A stretch of 64,000 bases of DNA, from NCBI RefSeq assembly GCF_016735115.1, contig NZ_JAERQJ010000006.1, positions 1 through 64,000 of the forward strand, given 5' to 3'. The notes beneath the pieces are model-generated. The model was not told the origin of the DNA, ran no database searches, and saw only the letters and a program-made list of their open reading frames with translations. Below are positions 18,301 through 26,138 of this stretch, piece by piece. Within the stretch, counting starts at the first letter, position 1, and every line of letters starts with the position of its first letter. The DNA is from Aquimarina mytili. GTDB taxonomy: Bacteria; Bacteroidota; Bacteroidia; Flavobacteriales; Flavobacteriaceae. The position numbers and the translations under genes are program-made.

Positions 18301-20197
18301 GCATCATCCAATCAATGAGAGAAGCCCTGTGCCTAAACAGGCTCTTCTCTTCGGACAAGGCAATATTCCAATTGGAAGGACTGATAGACGAGTCCAGGGT
18401 AACAACGTCATAGTGATATTCCTTATCTTCTGTAAGAAGAAATGTGCCTATATCAACAAAATTGAATATAGGCTTCAGATGGTTGTTGGTAAAACGTAAA
18501 AAGTCTTTGATATCTGTAATCTCGTTTACTTTTTGGGTAATGCTCAGTAGTTGAGTTTTTTCTAAGTTTCTTTGCTCTATTTTTTCATTGGCAATCACAT
18601 TGTTAAGTGCTATGGCGACTTGTTCTGATATTGCACGAAATAGCTTAAAATTCTCATTAGAATATTGATTAGTATCTTTTGAATTAAAACAAATAAGTCC
18701 AATTTTTTGTCCTCCATAATTTAAAGGACCAGCTATCATTTTTTTTAACCCTCCTTCGAGCATAATATCCCATTGTGGGTTTGGGTATATTTTTGATTGT
18801 TCAGCTATGTCAAACAACGCAATGTCGTCTGTGTAAATCCAGGCGTTCTCATTGGCGCTGGAGTAATCAAATGGCCCTAGTAAGTTATTTTTACTTAGAT
18901 TATCTTGTATGGGGTCTATGATGTCCTCTTCCAAAAGTTCATAGAAGCAATCCTGCTCTATATTCAAGTAGAATAATCCTGCATTATCAAAATTTAGGAT
19001 GCTTTTGATTTGTCCAAAAATAAATTTGAACAAATCGTTTCGATTTGTAATATGTGATACAGCTGTGCTGATATTTAATAGGGTTTCCTTAAACGTCTTC
19101 TCGTTTTGAATTTGATTATTGGCCAGAATATTACTGACGGTTACAGAAAATTGTTCTGCAATGTTTTTGAAAAAGGGTAAATGAAATTTTTTGTAGAAAT
19201 CTTTTTGCCTGGAATTAAGACATAAAAGGCCAAATGTTTCACCCCCTTTGGTTAAAGGAGCTGATATCATTTGTTGTAATCCTGCCTCTTGCATATATTT
19301 TAACTGAGGGTGATGCGTTTTCTTTATAAGAAATTCAATGGTATGGATGCTTTCAGTCCTACTCATAAGCCATTCTGCTGTAGACCCTTTATGCTGATAC
19401 TTAGTATGTTTTCCGAGATTTGTTTCTATAAGCTGTTGTGCCCTGAGACCTTGAGCTGTATTTTCGTCAATAAGTTCATAGTGGTAATCCTTACTTTCGT
19501 CAAGGACGAAGAGACCAAATTCGTCAAAGGGTAAAATGGGTTTTACGGTATTAAAGAGTGTCCTGTAAAGTTCTTTTTCGCTGTTTACAGAAGCAAGAGC
19601 CTCGGTTATTTGAAGTAGGCTATCTTTAAAATTTCGCTCTTGAATAAGATTTTCTCTATCGATAATATTTTTAAAAGGAACACTAATTACATTTGCTATT
19701 TTTTCGAATAGAGGAAAATGTTCTGTGGTAAAACACTTTTCTTTTTTCGACCAAAGTATGAAGAGCCCGAACAGCTTGCCTCTGGAATACAAAGGTGTGC
19801 TGATAAAATGTCTTAAACCCGCCTCTAGTAAAAAAGGAAAATGAGGGTGTTTGTCGAACTTATTAAATAGGGTCTCAAGATTGGTTACATTTGTTTTATC
19901 AAGTAATGAATTTAGTGCTTCGTCTGGTGCTAAGAATCCCTTAATTCCTGCATTTTTGATAGATTCAGAAATTTGATTATAATTATACTCATCTACCGCA
20001 AAATCCCGATGTTCGCCCTTTTCATTAATCTCAAATAACCCAACATCATCAAAAGGAAATACAGTATTTACTTTTTCAAGGATTACCTTAAGTAAGTCCT
20101 GAGAGTTTTCTACCTTAATTAGAGCTTCTAAAATAAATACGACGTTAACATCAGAAGGTAAACCTTGAGAGGCATTTTTTTTGGATGTGGGTTCCAT
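15362..20197 (-). CDS. sigma-54-dependent activator with seven tandem GAF modules
   Basis: This 1611-residue enhancer-binding protein has an N-terminal 1260 residues that repeat a GAF-like unit seven times, each about 175-180 residues. Each unit begins with a helix (such as FSETLLHITESL), then a PF-D/E-x-x-(G/A) strand and usually closes with an EQ-x-AVSNILA-like helix. The AAA+ domain follows (about 1287-1520): Walker A GETGTGKE (1314-1321), GAFTGA (1361-1366) that contacts sigma-54, and Walker B IFLDEIGE. A Fis-type helix-turn-helix ends it (about 1566-1611). There is no receiver domain, so ligand binding by GAF units is the likely input. It is divergent from an AraC gene. Confidence 0.95.
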   Translation of the reverse strand: MEPTSKKNASQGLPSDVNVVFILEALIKVENSQDLLKVILEKVNTVFPFDDVGLFEINEKGEHRDFAVDEYNYNQISESIKNAGIKGFLAPDEALNSLLDKTNVTNLETLFNKFDKHPHFPFLLEAGLRHFISTPLYSRGKLFGLFILWSKKEKCFTTEHFPLFEKIANVISVPFKNIIDRENLIQERNFKDSLLQITEALASVNSEKELYRTLFNTVKPILPFDEFGLFVLDESKDYHYELIDENTAQGLRAQQLIETNLGKHTKYQHKGSTAEWLMSRTESIHTIEFLIKKTHHPQLKYMQEAGLQQMISAPLTKGGETFGLLCLNSRQKDFYKKFHLPFFKNIAEQFSVTVSNILANNQIQNEKTFKETLLNISTAVSHITNRNDLFKFIFGQIKSILNFDNAGLFYLNIEQDCFYELLEEDIIDPIQDNLSKNNLLGPFDYSSANENAWIYTDDIALFDIAEQSKIYPNPQWDIMLEGGLKKMIAGPLNYGGQKIGLICFNSKDTNQYSNENFKLFRAISEQVAIALNNVIANEKIEQRNLEKTQLLSITQKVNEITDIKDFLRFTNNHLKPIFNFVDIGTFLLTEDKEYHYDVVTLDSSISPSNWNIALSEEKSLFRHRASLIDWMMQQNTKNNNLTLFDFVDLQKKYPDYYQFKLKEFKEAGYRDCLAANLRVGESEFGMFCINAVEKNYFDKGKFTLFKNIVEQLSIAISNILANDRLAREKDFSETLLDLTEAISSAITPLELYNTITKPVKKVIPFEHLGILILDDNKTQHYELLSERFDIKTPLTINDLGNAMRYEHENTSVKWLMDNGPVIVSMDYLAKHTSHPRNKDMVAAGLKTLLGGPLIANGELFGMMAFKSKTEDVFTDEHVAFFRAISKQVAVTVSNILAQHHLVREKKFSETLLHITESLSSVRSTTGLYKKIFKSVQPVFPFQEMAIMLLDKSGNYNFELTDDTKSIHRHVPNMAEELWGQPLVFKHSGSITEWFKNNGPVAISIEEAERQVHEPLHEHLLAAGFHHIIGGPLVSNSKPFGILVFFSKTKNFYRDEHIPMYKAINEQVSLAVSNILASEEVSKQNALQALEINLSQNIPHIKDYHSFFGSFLQHLKEFMPFTYAMISLQDNENSTGHYQWITPKEYRSLGMKEMKVLYSLSENEVKEQENQLLRFKLGKKGFINDLDKQNALPFKKLIQNMGLKSMLKKEFPMGGGTSKLSIILFNKQPYKFLPSDYEALSSLENTIVLSFDNMLASREIEKLSEQLLLEKSYLETAVREAYNFGDMVGDSEAMQAVFQQIKEVSQVDATTLILGETGTGKELIARAIHENSTRKDRVLVKVNCAAIPAQIVESELFGHEKGAFTGAIQQRIGKFELANHGTIFLDEIGEMPLDLQTKLLRVLQEREVERLGSNKIIKLDIRIIAATNRNLAEEVEKGKFREDLFYRLNSYPIIVPPLRSRGDDILLLADFFARQFSERYALPYKGFTKNTTTRLLSYEWPGNVRELQNLLEQAIISQKGKVLEIYPGRSGVPGFEKPSISNKAINLDLISDPEFDMESIKEERDKLERNYLLKVLELTKWRVSGKYGAARKLGVAPSTLESRMRKLGITRQ

Positions 20198-20225
20198 ATT
20201 TAACTTCTTTTAGTATATTAAAAAT

Positions 20226-20277
20226 CGTGAAAATTTCATGAATATCACGTATTTTTTTCATTTAATTTTCATGAATA
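20226..20277. promoter_or_regulatory. twin TTTCATGAATA elements, candidate enhancer sites
   Basis: The sequence TTTCATGAATA occurs at 20234-20244 and again at 20267-20277, exactly 33 bases apart, which is about three helical turns. Each contains the palindrome TTCATGAA, and the first is flanked by CGTGA and TCACG in inverted orientation (20226-20230, 20245-20249). They lie between the divergent sigma-54 activator and AraC genes, about 70-110 bases upstream of a candidate sigma-54 promoter, a usual distance for enhancer sites. Binding by this activator is an inference. Confidence 0.45.
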
Positions 20278-20345
20278 AGTGCTGTGTCTAAAATTAACAA
20301 CATGTTATTCGTTTGTTTTTCAGTGTTTTGCGGATTATTTGGTAT

Positions 20346-20362
20346 TTGGTATTGATTTGGCA
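20346..20362 (+). promoter_or_regulatory. candidate sigma-54 promoter (-24/-12)
   Basis: The 17 bases TTGGTATTGATTTGGCA have GG and GC separated by exactly ten bases, as in TTGGCACGnnnnTTGCA, and match about ten of the thirteen defined positions. The ATG of the AraC gene is 27 bases beyond, leaving a short leader. The neighbouring sigma-54 activator gene supports it. It remains a visual match. Confidence 0.45.
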
Positions 20363-20388
20363 ACTGGTCAATAAAAAAATAATTTACT

Positions 20389-21342
20389 ATGACCACAAAG
20401 CAGAAATACATACCAAGCCTTAGTATTCATGAATTCGTAAAAAACGTGTTGCCCTTTTTGAGTGAGAAGTATTCATCAAAAATTCAGAGAAAAAGCGAAT
20501 TCTTTATGTGTGACCTAGCGTCGGTTACTCCTGATTATTTGTTAGACTCACCTTTTATCTATGACTTTTTTACCATTTATTTTGTTGAAGATGGTTCAAT
20601 CGCTAAAATAAATCAGTTGCAATCTCTTGAAATTGGTGAGAAGCAGATTTTCTTTTCTAAACCTGGCGAGATAAAGACATGGCAAAAATTGAATGACCCT
20701 AAAGGTTATTTGGTATCATTTACCCTAGATTTTTTATTACTATTGGTAGATGATAAAAACTTGATTAATACATTTGATTATTTACTACCTAATTCTCGCA
20801 GAAAATTTGAATTAAATGCTGCAAGATTCAAGCTTTATAAGACCATCTTTAACGAATTGCATAAAGAATTTACCAGCCCCAATAAGTATTCAAAAGACCT
20901 TATTAAATTTTGGATCTTTGTGATTCTTATAAAAACCAATCGAATGCACGCCGACGGAAGTGGAAGTGGTCTGGGAGTGTCCAAAAAATCTTCAGATTTT
21001 ATTTATCACAAGTTTATGTTCATTATGGAGCAAAATTTTAAAGACTTAGCTGCTCAAAAGGTGGACCGACCTTTTATGGTGCGCGAGTTTGCAGATTTGT
21101 TGAATATCAATCCGACTTACTTGGGCGAATGCGTTCGCAAGGCAAGTGGAAAATCTGCTAAATCTATCATCAATCAACGAACGATTTTAATGGCTAAGTG
21201 TCAATTGCTTCATACGTTCAATAATATATCCGAAATCGCATATCAATTAGGGTTTGAAAGTTCAGGATATTTTATACGCTTTTTTAAGAAATATGAAGGA
21301 ATGACCCCATTAGAGTTCCGAAAACAAGGACTTAGAACTTAA
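20389..21342 (+). CDS. AraC-family transcriptional regulator
   Basis: A 317-residue regulator with an N-terminal cupin-like sensing region (residues about 15-170) and a C-terminal double helix-turn-helix. The first HTH is around VREFADLLNINPTYLGECVR and the second around NISEIAYQLGFESSGYFIRF, followed by the typical GMTPLEFRKQ. These proteins usually activate nearby genes when a small molecule is bound. It faces the large minus-strand operon 21673-26098 and diverges from the sigma-54 activator. A candidate sigma-54 promoter and twin palindromes precede it. Confidence 0.9.
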   Translation: MTTKQKYIPSLSIHEFVKNVLPFLSEKYSSKIQRKSEFFMCDLASVTPDYLLDSPFIYDFFTIYFVEDGSIAKINQLQSLEIGEKQIFFSKPGEIKTWQKLNDPKGYLVSFTLDFLLLLVDDKNLINTFDYLLPNSRRKFELNAARFKLYKTIFNELHKEFTSPNKYSKDLIKFWIFVILIKTNRMHADGSGSGLGVSKKSSDFIYHKFMFIMEQNFKDLAAQKVDRPFMVREFADLLNINPTYLGECVRKASGKSAKSIINQRTILMAKCQLLHTFNNISEIAYQLGFESSGYFIRFFKKYEGMTPLEFRKQGLRT

Positions 21343-21374
21343 AAATATAATTGAAAAACTCTTAATCACTTTTT

Positions 21375-21653
21375 ATGGTAACATTTGTCAGATTCCGAAT
21401 AGCAGACGAGCATATCCTTCGATTCGTTGCATGCGTAAAGAACGCAATCAAACGAGTTTTCTCAAGCAGCGAAGAAGTAACCTGTGAGTTGTTTCAATGC
21501 AAATTTGAGCAAGAAAACTTTATTCTATCCATAAAGTGCAAAGAAGGAATAGCTAATAAGAATACTATTTCTGTCTTGATGAAATTGTTTCTTAGTCAAA
21601 TTGAAGAATTTAAAACTGATATTTTGGAAATTAGAGATTATCAAGAAATCTGA
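21375..21653 (+). CDS. small protein of unknown function
   Basis: A 92-residue protein, 32 bases after the AraC gene on the same strand and probably co-transcribed. The order strand, helix (ILRFVACVKNAIKRVF), strand, strand (FILSIKCKEG) and helix suggests a compact alpha/beta fold, possibly ferredoxin-like. Three cysteines are present without a metal-site pattern. I recognise no family. It is convergent with the SnoaL gene, with 19 bases between the stops. Confidence 0.5.
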   Translation: MVTFVRFRIADEHILRFVACVKNAIKRVFSSSEEVTCELFQCKFEQENFILSIKCKEGIANKNTISVLMKLFLSQIEEFKTDILEIRDYQEI

Positions 21654-21672
21654 AAATTACTTAAGGTATATC

Positions 21673-22083
21673 TTAGTGCAGCAAATTACTTAAGTCTTGG
21701 TCTGGTGTAACACTTCGATATACAAATGCCCACTGAGAATCAATTTTTTTGAACCTATCGTTCATGACTGAAGTTCCCATAAAGGAGCCGTTGGATTTAT
21801 TGATGATATAAAGATATCCAGTGAATAGAGCTATGTCATTCTTTATTTCAACAACTGGATTTAAAATCAAATGACGAGTACCGCCTAGTTTTTGTGTCAT
21901 TTCATAAAACCCCTTTAACCAATCAATGTAAGTTTTCGCTTCTTCAAAATTTCCGAAAGGGCTTTCGAATTTGCATTCATTTTGATCCCAAAGGCTTAGG
22001 TGTTCATCAAATAGACCATTGTCAAAAGTCATTTCTGCACGACTTTCCAGGTTCATAATTTCTTGATAATTGTTCATTTTCAT
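21673..22083 (-). CDS. SnoaL/NTF2-like domain protein
   Basis: A 136-residue protein with the NTF2-like pattern: an N-terminal helix with EIMNLESRAEMTFDNG, a conserved WDQNECKFESPFG strand, the helix FEEAKTYIDWLKGFYEMTQ, then strands ending RFKKIDSQWAFVYRSV. The cone fold is used by both enzymes and ligand-binding proteins; the substrate cannot be deduced. It is the last gene of the minus-strand operon that begins at 26098, 27 bases after the DoxX gene. Confidence 0.75.
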   Translation of the reverse strand: MKMNNYQEIMNLESRAEMTFDNGLFDEHLSLWDQNECKFESPFGNFEEAKTYIDWLKGFYEMTQKLGGTRHLILNPVVEIKNDIALFTGYLYIINKSNGSFMGTSVMNDRFKKIDSQWAFVYRSVTPDQDLSNLLH

Positions 22084-22110
22084 ATTTTTTTAAATAGTTA
22101 CTTTGACTTT

Positions 22111-22497
22111 TTAGATCTTTGTACTGCTCCACATAGGGCTATACTTATTTCGATTTTCCCATAAAACCCAAACGTTAATAATAAGTAAAATGATTCCCAT
22201 AACGGCGTTCGCTGGTGCCAAGAAAATGTTGAACAAAAAGATGCCAACCGTAATTGGAAAAATGATTATCGCACCAAGTGCACGATATTTTGGAAGAGCG
22301 AATAAAATTCCTCCTACAATTTCAACAATCCCTACCAGGGCAAACAGCCATCCGGAGGCAATCATGGCCTGAATCAGTTCATTTGCAGCTTCCGGCATTT
22401 CGATTGCTGGCATATGGTTGGTAAACTTGCTTGCTCCTGAATTGAGCATCATAAGCCCAAAAAGGATTGTGACAACGAGTAAAATTTTGTTTTTCAT
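22111..22497 (-). CDS. DoxX-family membrane protein
   Basis: A 128-residue protein with four membrane helices (about 5-22, 48-67, 72-92, 95-113). The pattern GASKFTNHM after the first helix and GIVEIVGGILFALPKYRALGA in the middle is typical of DoxX/DoxD-like proteins. It starts on the same A that ends the stop of the preceding gene (TAATG), so the two are coupled. It is a second, only distantly similar DoxX in this window. Redox-linked roles are known for some members. Confidence 0.8.
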   Translation of the reverse strand: MKNKILLVVTILFGLMMLNSGASKFTNHMPAIEMPEAANELIQAMIASGWLFALVGIVEIVGGILFALPKYRALGAIIIFPITVGIFLFNIFLAPANAVMGIILLIINVWVLWENRNKYSPMWSSTKI

Positions 22498-22856
22498 TAT
22501 GTTATAATTTGATTAAAGTTTATTTTATTAATTATGGCGTCTTTAATATTCTGATTACTGTATAGGTATTCTACGCCGGGTTCTGTTATCTCAATATTTT
22601 TATCATGTTCTTCGATGAAATTCTTAATTCGGAAACGTTGTTCAAATGTATATGCACCACCAATAAGCACTAAATCTACCTTGCAGGTTTTTTTCATAAT
22701 TTCAATACCTTCTTCTTCACTTAGGGCGCCGAGGATGCTGATATTGCCAAGTTGTGAAATGAGTTTTAAGACTTCAAGTCTTCTTGATGGATTGCCACCG
22801 AATAACAATATAGTTGGGGCGTCTTTGGTTCCAAAAATGTTTTCTATTAAAATCAT
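22497..22856 (-). CDS. small protein, possible Rossmann-like or receiver-like fold
   Basis: A 119-residue protein with alternating strands and helices (TILLFGGNPSRR, ISILGALSEEEG, VDLVLIGGAYT). This resembles a degenerate receiver or nucleotide-binding fold without the phospho-acceptor aspartate. It lies 12 bases after the porin gene and overlaps the DoxX gene by one base, so it belongs to the operon. Function unknown. Confidence 0.6.
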   Translation of the reverse strand: MILIENIFGTKDAPTILLFGGNPSRRLEVLKLISQLGNISILGALSEEEGIEIMKKTCKVDLVLIGGAYTFEQRFRIKNFIEEHDKNIEITEPGVEYLYSNQNIKDAIINKINFNQIIT

Positions 22857-22868
22857 GGTTTTACGTTG

Positions 22869-24272
22869 TTAAAATCGAAAAAGTAATGAGACGTTTAAAA
22901 AGTCACTGATTTCGGTCGGAGTGGGATTTTCTTCTACAAATCCTCCTGAATAGAAATGAGCATAATTTATTGTCGTGTTGATATATTCATTTAACCTGTA
23001 TGAAAATTCAAAATCTAGCTGACTGCCCAAGTATTTTTTACTCGATTCATTAGGTGCTAATTGGGGGATTCCAGAGCCACCTATATAGATTCCATCTTCA
23101 GAAGAGACTCTCCAATACCATGTCCAATCTACCAAAAATGAAAAGTTGTTAGCTACGTTGATAGAAAAACTGGGATGTATATCCCAATAGTTGGCAGCAT
23201 ATAAAGCCCCTGAACCTCTATAATAGCCTTGTCTAGGATACATGGGGTTGAAAGTATTTGCTTTGTTGTCGGCGGCATCTCGGTCTCCAGTAAAGTAATC
23301 AGTCTTTAGACCAATTCTATGTTTAATAGTGGCGTCTGGTTTTAAAGTATAACCTACTTCACCAAAAAAACCAATAGCCAAAATATCGGCATCACCAATA
23401 TTCCCAAATTGACCAGTAATTTCTATATCATAGTCCCATTGACTTTGAGTTTTATATAACCTACCACCAATAGAATGTCGTGTTTCTTTTCCTGTAGCAT
23501 TAAAGAATTGCGACACATTATCTATAAAGCCTAAATAGTATACGTTTAACTTAGTATTTTTAAAGATTGTTTTTTTAGATTGCCAATAACTACCCCAAAA
23601 AGTCTCTTCGTTATCCCAAATAGGGTTGTCAAACACTCCAGATTTATTTGTACCATATTTTGTAAAAAAGGCATCTCCTTTCCATTTAGGGCTATCAAAA
23701 AGCAAGCTAATGCCTTCCCAATAATGTCTAATGTTTGGTCCTTCACGTATAGTAATTAGTCTACCTCTGCCATAATTCAGTTCCTGTCTGCCAAGTCTAA
23801 AGGCTAGTGAATTACTTTCGTTTTGGAGAAATTTGTAAACTGCAAAGAAGTTCAGTAAAAACAATTCATCTCTGTCAACTATGGAAGCTGGGGCTTCTTT
23901 AAAAAAATCGAAACCAGAAGCTGGTTGAATGAAGATTCTAAACTTGGTTCCTAGATGAATGTCTGCATGAATCATAAATCGAGTTAATAAATATCCTTCA
24001 CCTTCATCTTCTCGGTTCAAAATACTTTCATAAAACGTTTTTATTTCACCACCTAGTGAAATATAGGTGTCCTTCTTTCTGTTAAGCGGGATAAACTTTA
24101 TAGGATCAAAGAACAAGGAGGCTTTGCTGGAGTCTTTTAAGAATTCATAATTCTCTAGTTGTCTTAAAGGAATGATAGGAGGTCTCTCTAAGGATCTTTC
24201 TTGTCCGAAAGTCATATGAGTATTGGCTCCTGTTAGTAAAACCATGAGAATTATGAATGAGGTTTTTTGCAT
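22869..24272 (-). CDS. alginate-export-type outer-membrane porin
   Basis: This 467-residue protein begins with a signal peptide (residues 1-23, ending TFGQ). The rest is a series of amphipathic strands rich in Tyr, Trp and Phe and ends in the outer-membrane signal FRF. Segments such as YISLGGEIKTFYESI, LAFRLGRQELNYGRGRL and WEGISLLFDSPKWKGDAFF match the alginate-export domain family. The family includes AlgE, but many members carry other substrates. Within an operon of hydrolases, uptake or release of a small organic compound is more likely than alginate; this is an inference. Confidence 0.8.
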   Translation of the reverse strand: MQKTSFIILMVLLTGANTHMTFGQERSLERPPIIPLRQLENYEFLKDSSKASLFFDPIKFIPLNRKKDTYISLGGEIKTFYESILNREDEGEGYLLTRFMIHADIHLGTKFRIFIQPASGFDFFKEAPASIVDRDELFLLNFFAVYKFLQNESNSLAFRLGRQELNYGRGRLITIREGPNIRHYWEGISLLFDSPKWKGDAFFTKYGTNKSGVFDNPIWDNEETFWGSYWQSKKTIFKNTKLNVYYLGFIDNVSQFFNATGKETRHSIGGRLYKTQSQWDYDIEITGQFGNIGDADILAIGFFGEVGYTLKPDATIKHRIGLKTDYFTGDRDAADNKANTFNPMYPRQGYYRGSGALYAANYWDIHPSFSINVANNFSFLVDWTWYWRVSSEDGIYIGGSGIPQLAPNESSKKYLGSQLDFEFSYRLNEYINTTINYAHFYSGGFVEENPTPTEISDFLNVSLLFRF

Positions 24273-24305
24273 TAATTCTGACTGTTTTCAACTCCTTTTA
24301 AGTAA

Positions 24306-25172
24306 TTATAATTCTTCATAGAATTTTAAAAGTTCAGTTACCAAATATTCTGGCCGTTCTTCTGCTATCATGTGACCGCAATTAGGGATGATACCTCCAA
24401 CTATGCTTTCGCAATAGGGCTTTAATTGTTCGTGAGTATATACAGAACCATATTGACCACCAAGGGCCAATACTGGAACAATAATTTTTCCGTTCTTAAT
24501 GGCTACCGCAAATTGCTCTGTTGTAGTTAATGCATCTTTGTACCATCCTACACTACCTCGTATTCCAGCTTTTGAGGCATAAGTGCGCATATATTCATCT
24601 TTATCTTCTTCTGAAATTGCAGACGGATTGTATAACATCAATCCATAGAGGTAATTCCAGAATGCTCGTTCATTACCTGAGATTAATATTTCAGGGAGAT
24701 CTATGGCTGAGTTGAAACCAAAATGCCAATAGCCACCATGATTTTCCTCGGTGAATGTGGTAAATTGGTGAAGGTTCACACTAGGCAACGGTTCATCCAG
24801 ATAAGTGATACTGGCAACTTCCTCAGGATATTTTGAAGCAAACAAATAGGTCGGTAATGCTCCCATATCCCAACCTATTATATGTACCTTTTCCTTGATG
24901 TCTAACTGTTGTATAATACCACGTAGGTCTTCAACAAGATTCAATCCATCGTAGCCTTGTTCTGGTTTATCACTATCACCATATCCTCGCATATCTGGGC
25001 AGACAACCATAAAACCTTCTTTTATCAATTTAGGTGCAACTTTACGCCAGGTATAGGAGGTTCCTAACCAGCCATGTATCAGAATTATTGGAGGTCCCGT
25101 GCCCGCTTTTCGAATATGTAAACGAGTATTGTTTACATATAATTTGTGTTGTTCGAATTCCTGAAATTTCAT
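24306..25172 (-). CDS. alpha/beta hydrolase with aspartate nucleophile
   Basis: A 288-residue alpha/beta hydrolase. The oxyanion region is IHGWLGTSYTW. The nucleophile elbow is GWDMGA with Asp102, not serine, as in epoxide hydrolases and haloalkane/haloacetate dehalogenases. The third acid-base residue is His267 (PNCGHMIAEERP). Residues about 120-215 form the variable cap. A serine esterase is therefore excluded. Epoxide ring opening or dehalogenation is the likely reaction; the substrate is unknown. It sits in the middle of the minus-strand operon, 17 bases after the isochorismatase-like gene. Confidence 0.85.
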   Translation of the reverse strand: MKFQEFEQHKLYVNNTRLHIRKAGTGPPIILIHGWLGTSYTWRKVAPKLIKEGFMVVCPDMRGYGDSDKPEQGYDGLNLVEDLRGIIQQLDIKEKVHIIGWDMGALPTYLFASKYPEEVASITYLDEPLPSVNLHQFTTFTEENHGGYWHFGFNSAIDLPEILISGNERAFWNYLYGLMLYNPSAISEEDKDEYMRTYASKAGIRGSVGWYKDALTTTEQFAVAIKNGKIIVPVLALGGQYGSVYTHEQLKPYCESIVGGIIPNCGHMIAEERPEYLVTELLKFYEEL

Positions 25173-25189
25173 TTTGAAATATTTTAAGT

Positions 25190-25804
25190 TTAATCTTTAA
25201 ATGCTTGATAAAAGCCACCCCATCCACTATGCTCCTGATACAGTTTTCCAACAGCCTCTCCTTCTGGCGTTCTCCAATCACCCATTAATTCAGATGCAAG
25301 TGTTCCCCAGGAAACCATGGTAGCTCCCGCCTGTGTCATACGTAACATGGCTGCATGTTCTACAAGTTTTTGGTCACTACCTGAACAATCTACAACTACG
25401 TAAGGTTCGTAACCATTATTAAGTAAATCGAGGGTTAACAATTGAGCGCAAATGTCAAGTGCAATGCCTCCCAAAATAATTTTCTTTCTACCAATTTTTT
25501 CGAGTTCTTCTCTAAATTTTGGTTCATCCCAAGCACTGGGTGTAAAACGTTCTACGGATATACCATGGCCAAGGTATTCTGAAACAAGAGGGTAAAATTT
25601 ACCCCTGAAACCACCTTCTTCACCTAAAACAATGGTAGGCATCTTAAAAATTTGTGAAATTTTTGCGAATGCAGTTGCATTATTAACAAAAGTGCTTTTC
25701 TCAATGGTGCGTAACCCGGGATCAAACCCCGTAAGGAAGTCTACCATTACTATAGTTGCATTTTTGTGTGACAATTTTTCTGTGTAGCGACTTTTTTTAT
25801 TCAT
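25190..25804 (-). CDS. isochorismatase-like cysteine hydrolase, cytoplasmic
   Basis: A 204-residue protein. It has the family aspartate (IVMVDFLTGF, Asp22) and nucleophilic cysteine (IALDICAQLL, Cys119), with the cis-peptide region GGIAL before it, then YVVVDCSGS and the YcaC-like GTLASELMGDWR near the C-terminus. Unlike its paralogue at 12504 it has no signal peptide. Hydrolysis of an amide or ester in the cytoplasm is likely, and the neighbouring hydrolase and porin suggest a small-molecule breakdown route. It is the second gene of the operon, 12 bases after DUF2798. Confidence 0.85.
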   Translation of the reverse strand: MNKKSRYTEKLSHKNATIVMVDFLTGFDPGLRTIEKSTFVNNATAFAKISQIFKMPTIVLGEEGGFRGKFYPLVSEYLGHGISVERFTPSAWDEPKFREELEKIGRKKIILGGIALDICAQLLTLDLLNNGYEPYVVVDCSGSDQKLVEHAAMLRMTQAGATMVSWGTLASELMGDWRTPEGEAVGKLYQEHSGWGGFYQAFKD

Positions 25805-25816
25805 ATCTTTTAATAT

Positions 25817-26098
25817 TTAATTCTTAGGTGATTCGGCTATGAATTTAGTTATTCGGGTTACTAGGGGGAGGGTCACAATCACAATAGGAATGACAATTAT
25901 CCAGGTACGAAAAAAATTAGTCATCCATATCTCAAAAAAGTTTTCTGTAAATCCCTTATTCATCCAAAGCATAATCCCCGATAAGCTAGAACCAATGAAG
26001 AACGTCATCAATAACATGAACATGGGCATGTAAAATCGTGACGATAATTTTTTCCTCTTTATCACAATAGGGTTTTTTAAAATTTCCTGAGTATTCAA
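25817..26098 (-). CDS. DUF2798 small membrane protein
   Basis: A protein of up to 93 residues with two membrane helices (about 26-47 and 65-86) and the DUF2798 pattern FYMPMFMLLMTFFIGSSLSGI. The frame begins with TTG at 26098; the first in-frame ATG is at residue 24 and would remove part of the first helix, so the TTG start is favoured. A stop codon lies three codons upstream, so no longer form exists. It is the first gene of the operon. A fragment of an unrelated T9SS gene lies just upstream on the other strand. Function unknown. Confidence 0.75.
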   Translation of the reverse strand: MNTQEILKNPIVIKRKKLSSRFYMPMFMLLMTFFIGSSLSGIMLWMNKGFTENFFEIWMTNFFRTWIIVIPIVIVTLPLVTRITKFIAESPKN

Positions 26099-26138
26099 AA
26101 CTATCTATAACCCTTTTGTATTTAGGTGCACTTATTAA

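Noticed and set aside
21673..26098. Alginate utilisation locus
   Set aside because: Only the porin family name points to alginate. There are no alginate lyases, SusC/SusD pair or uronate enzymes.
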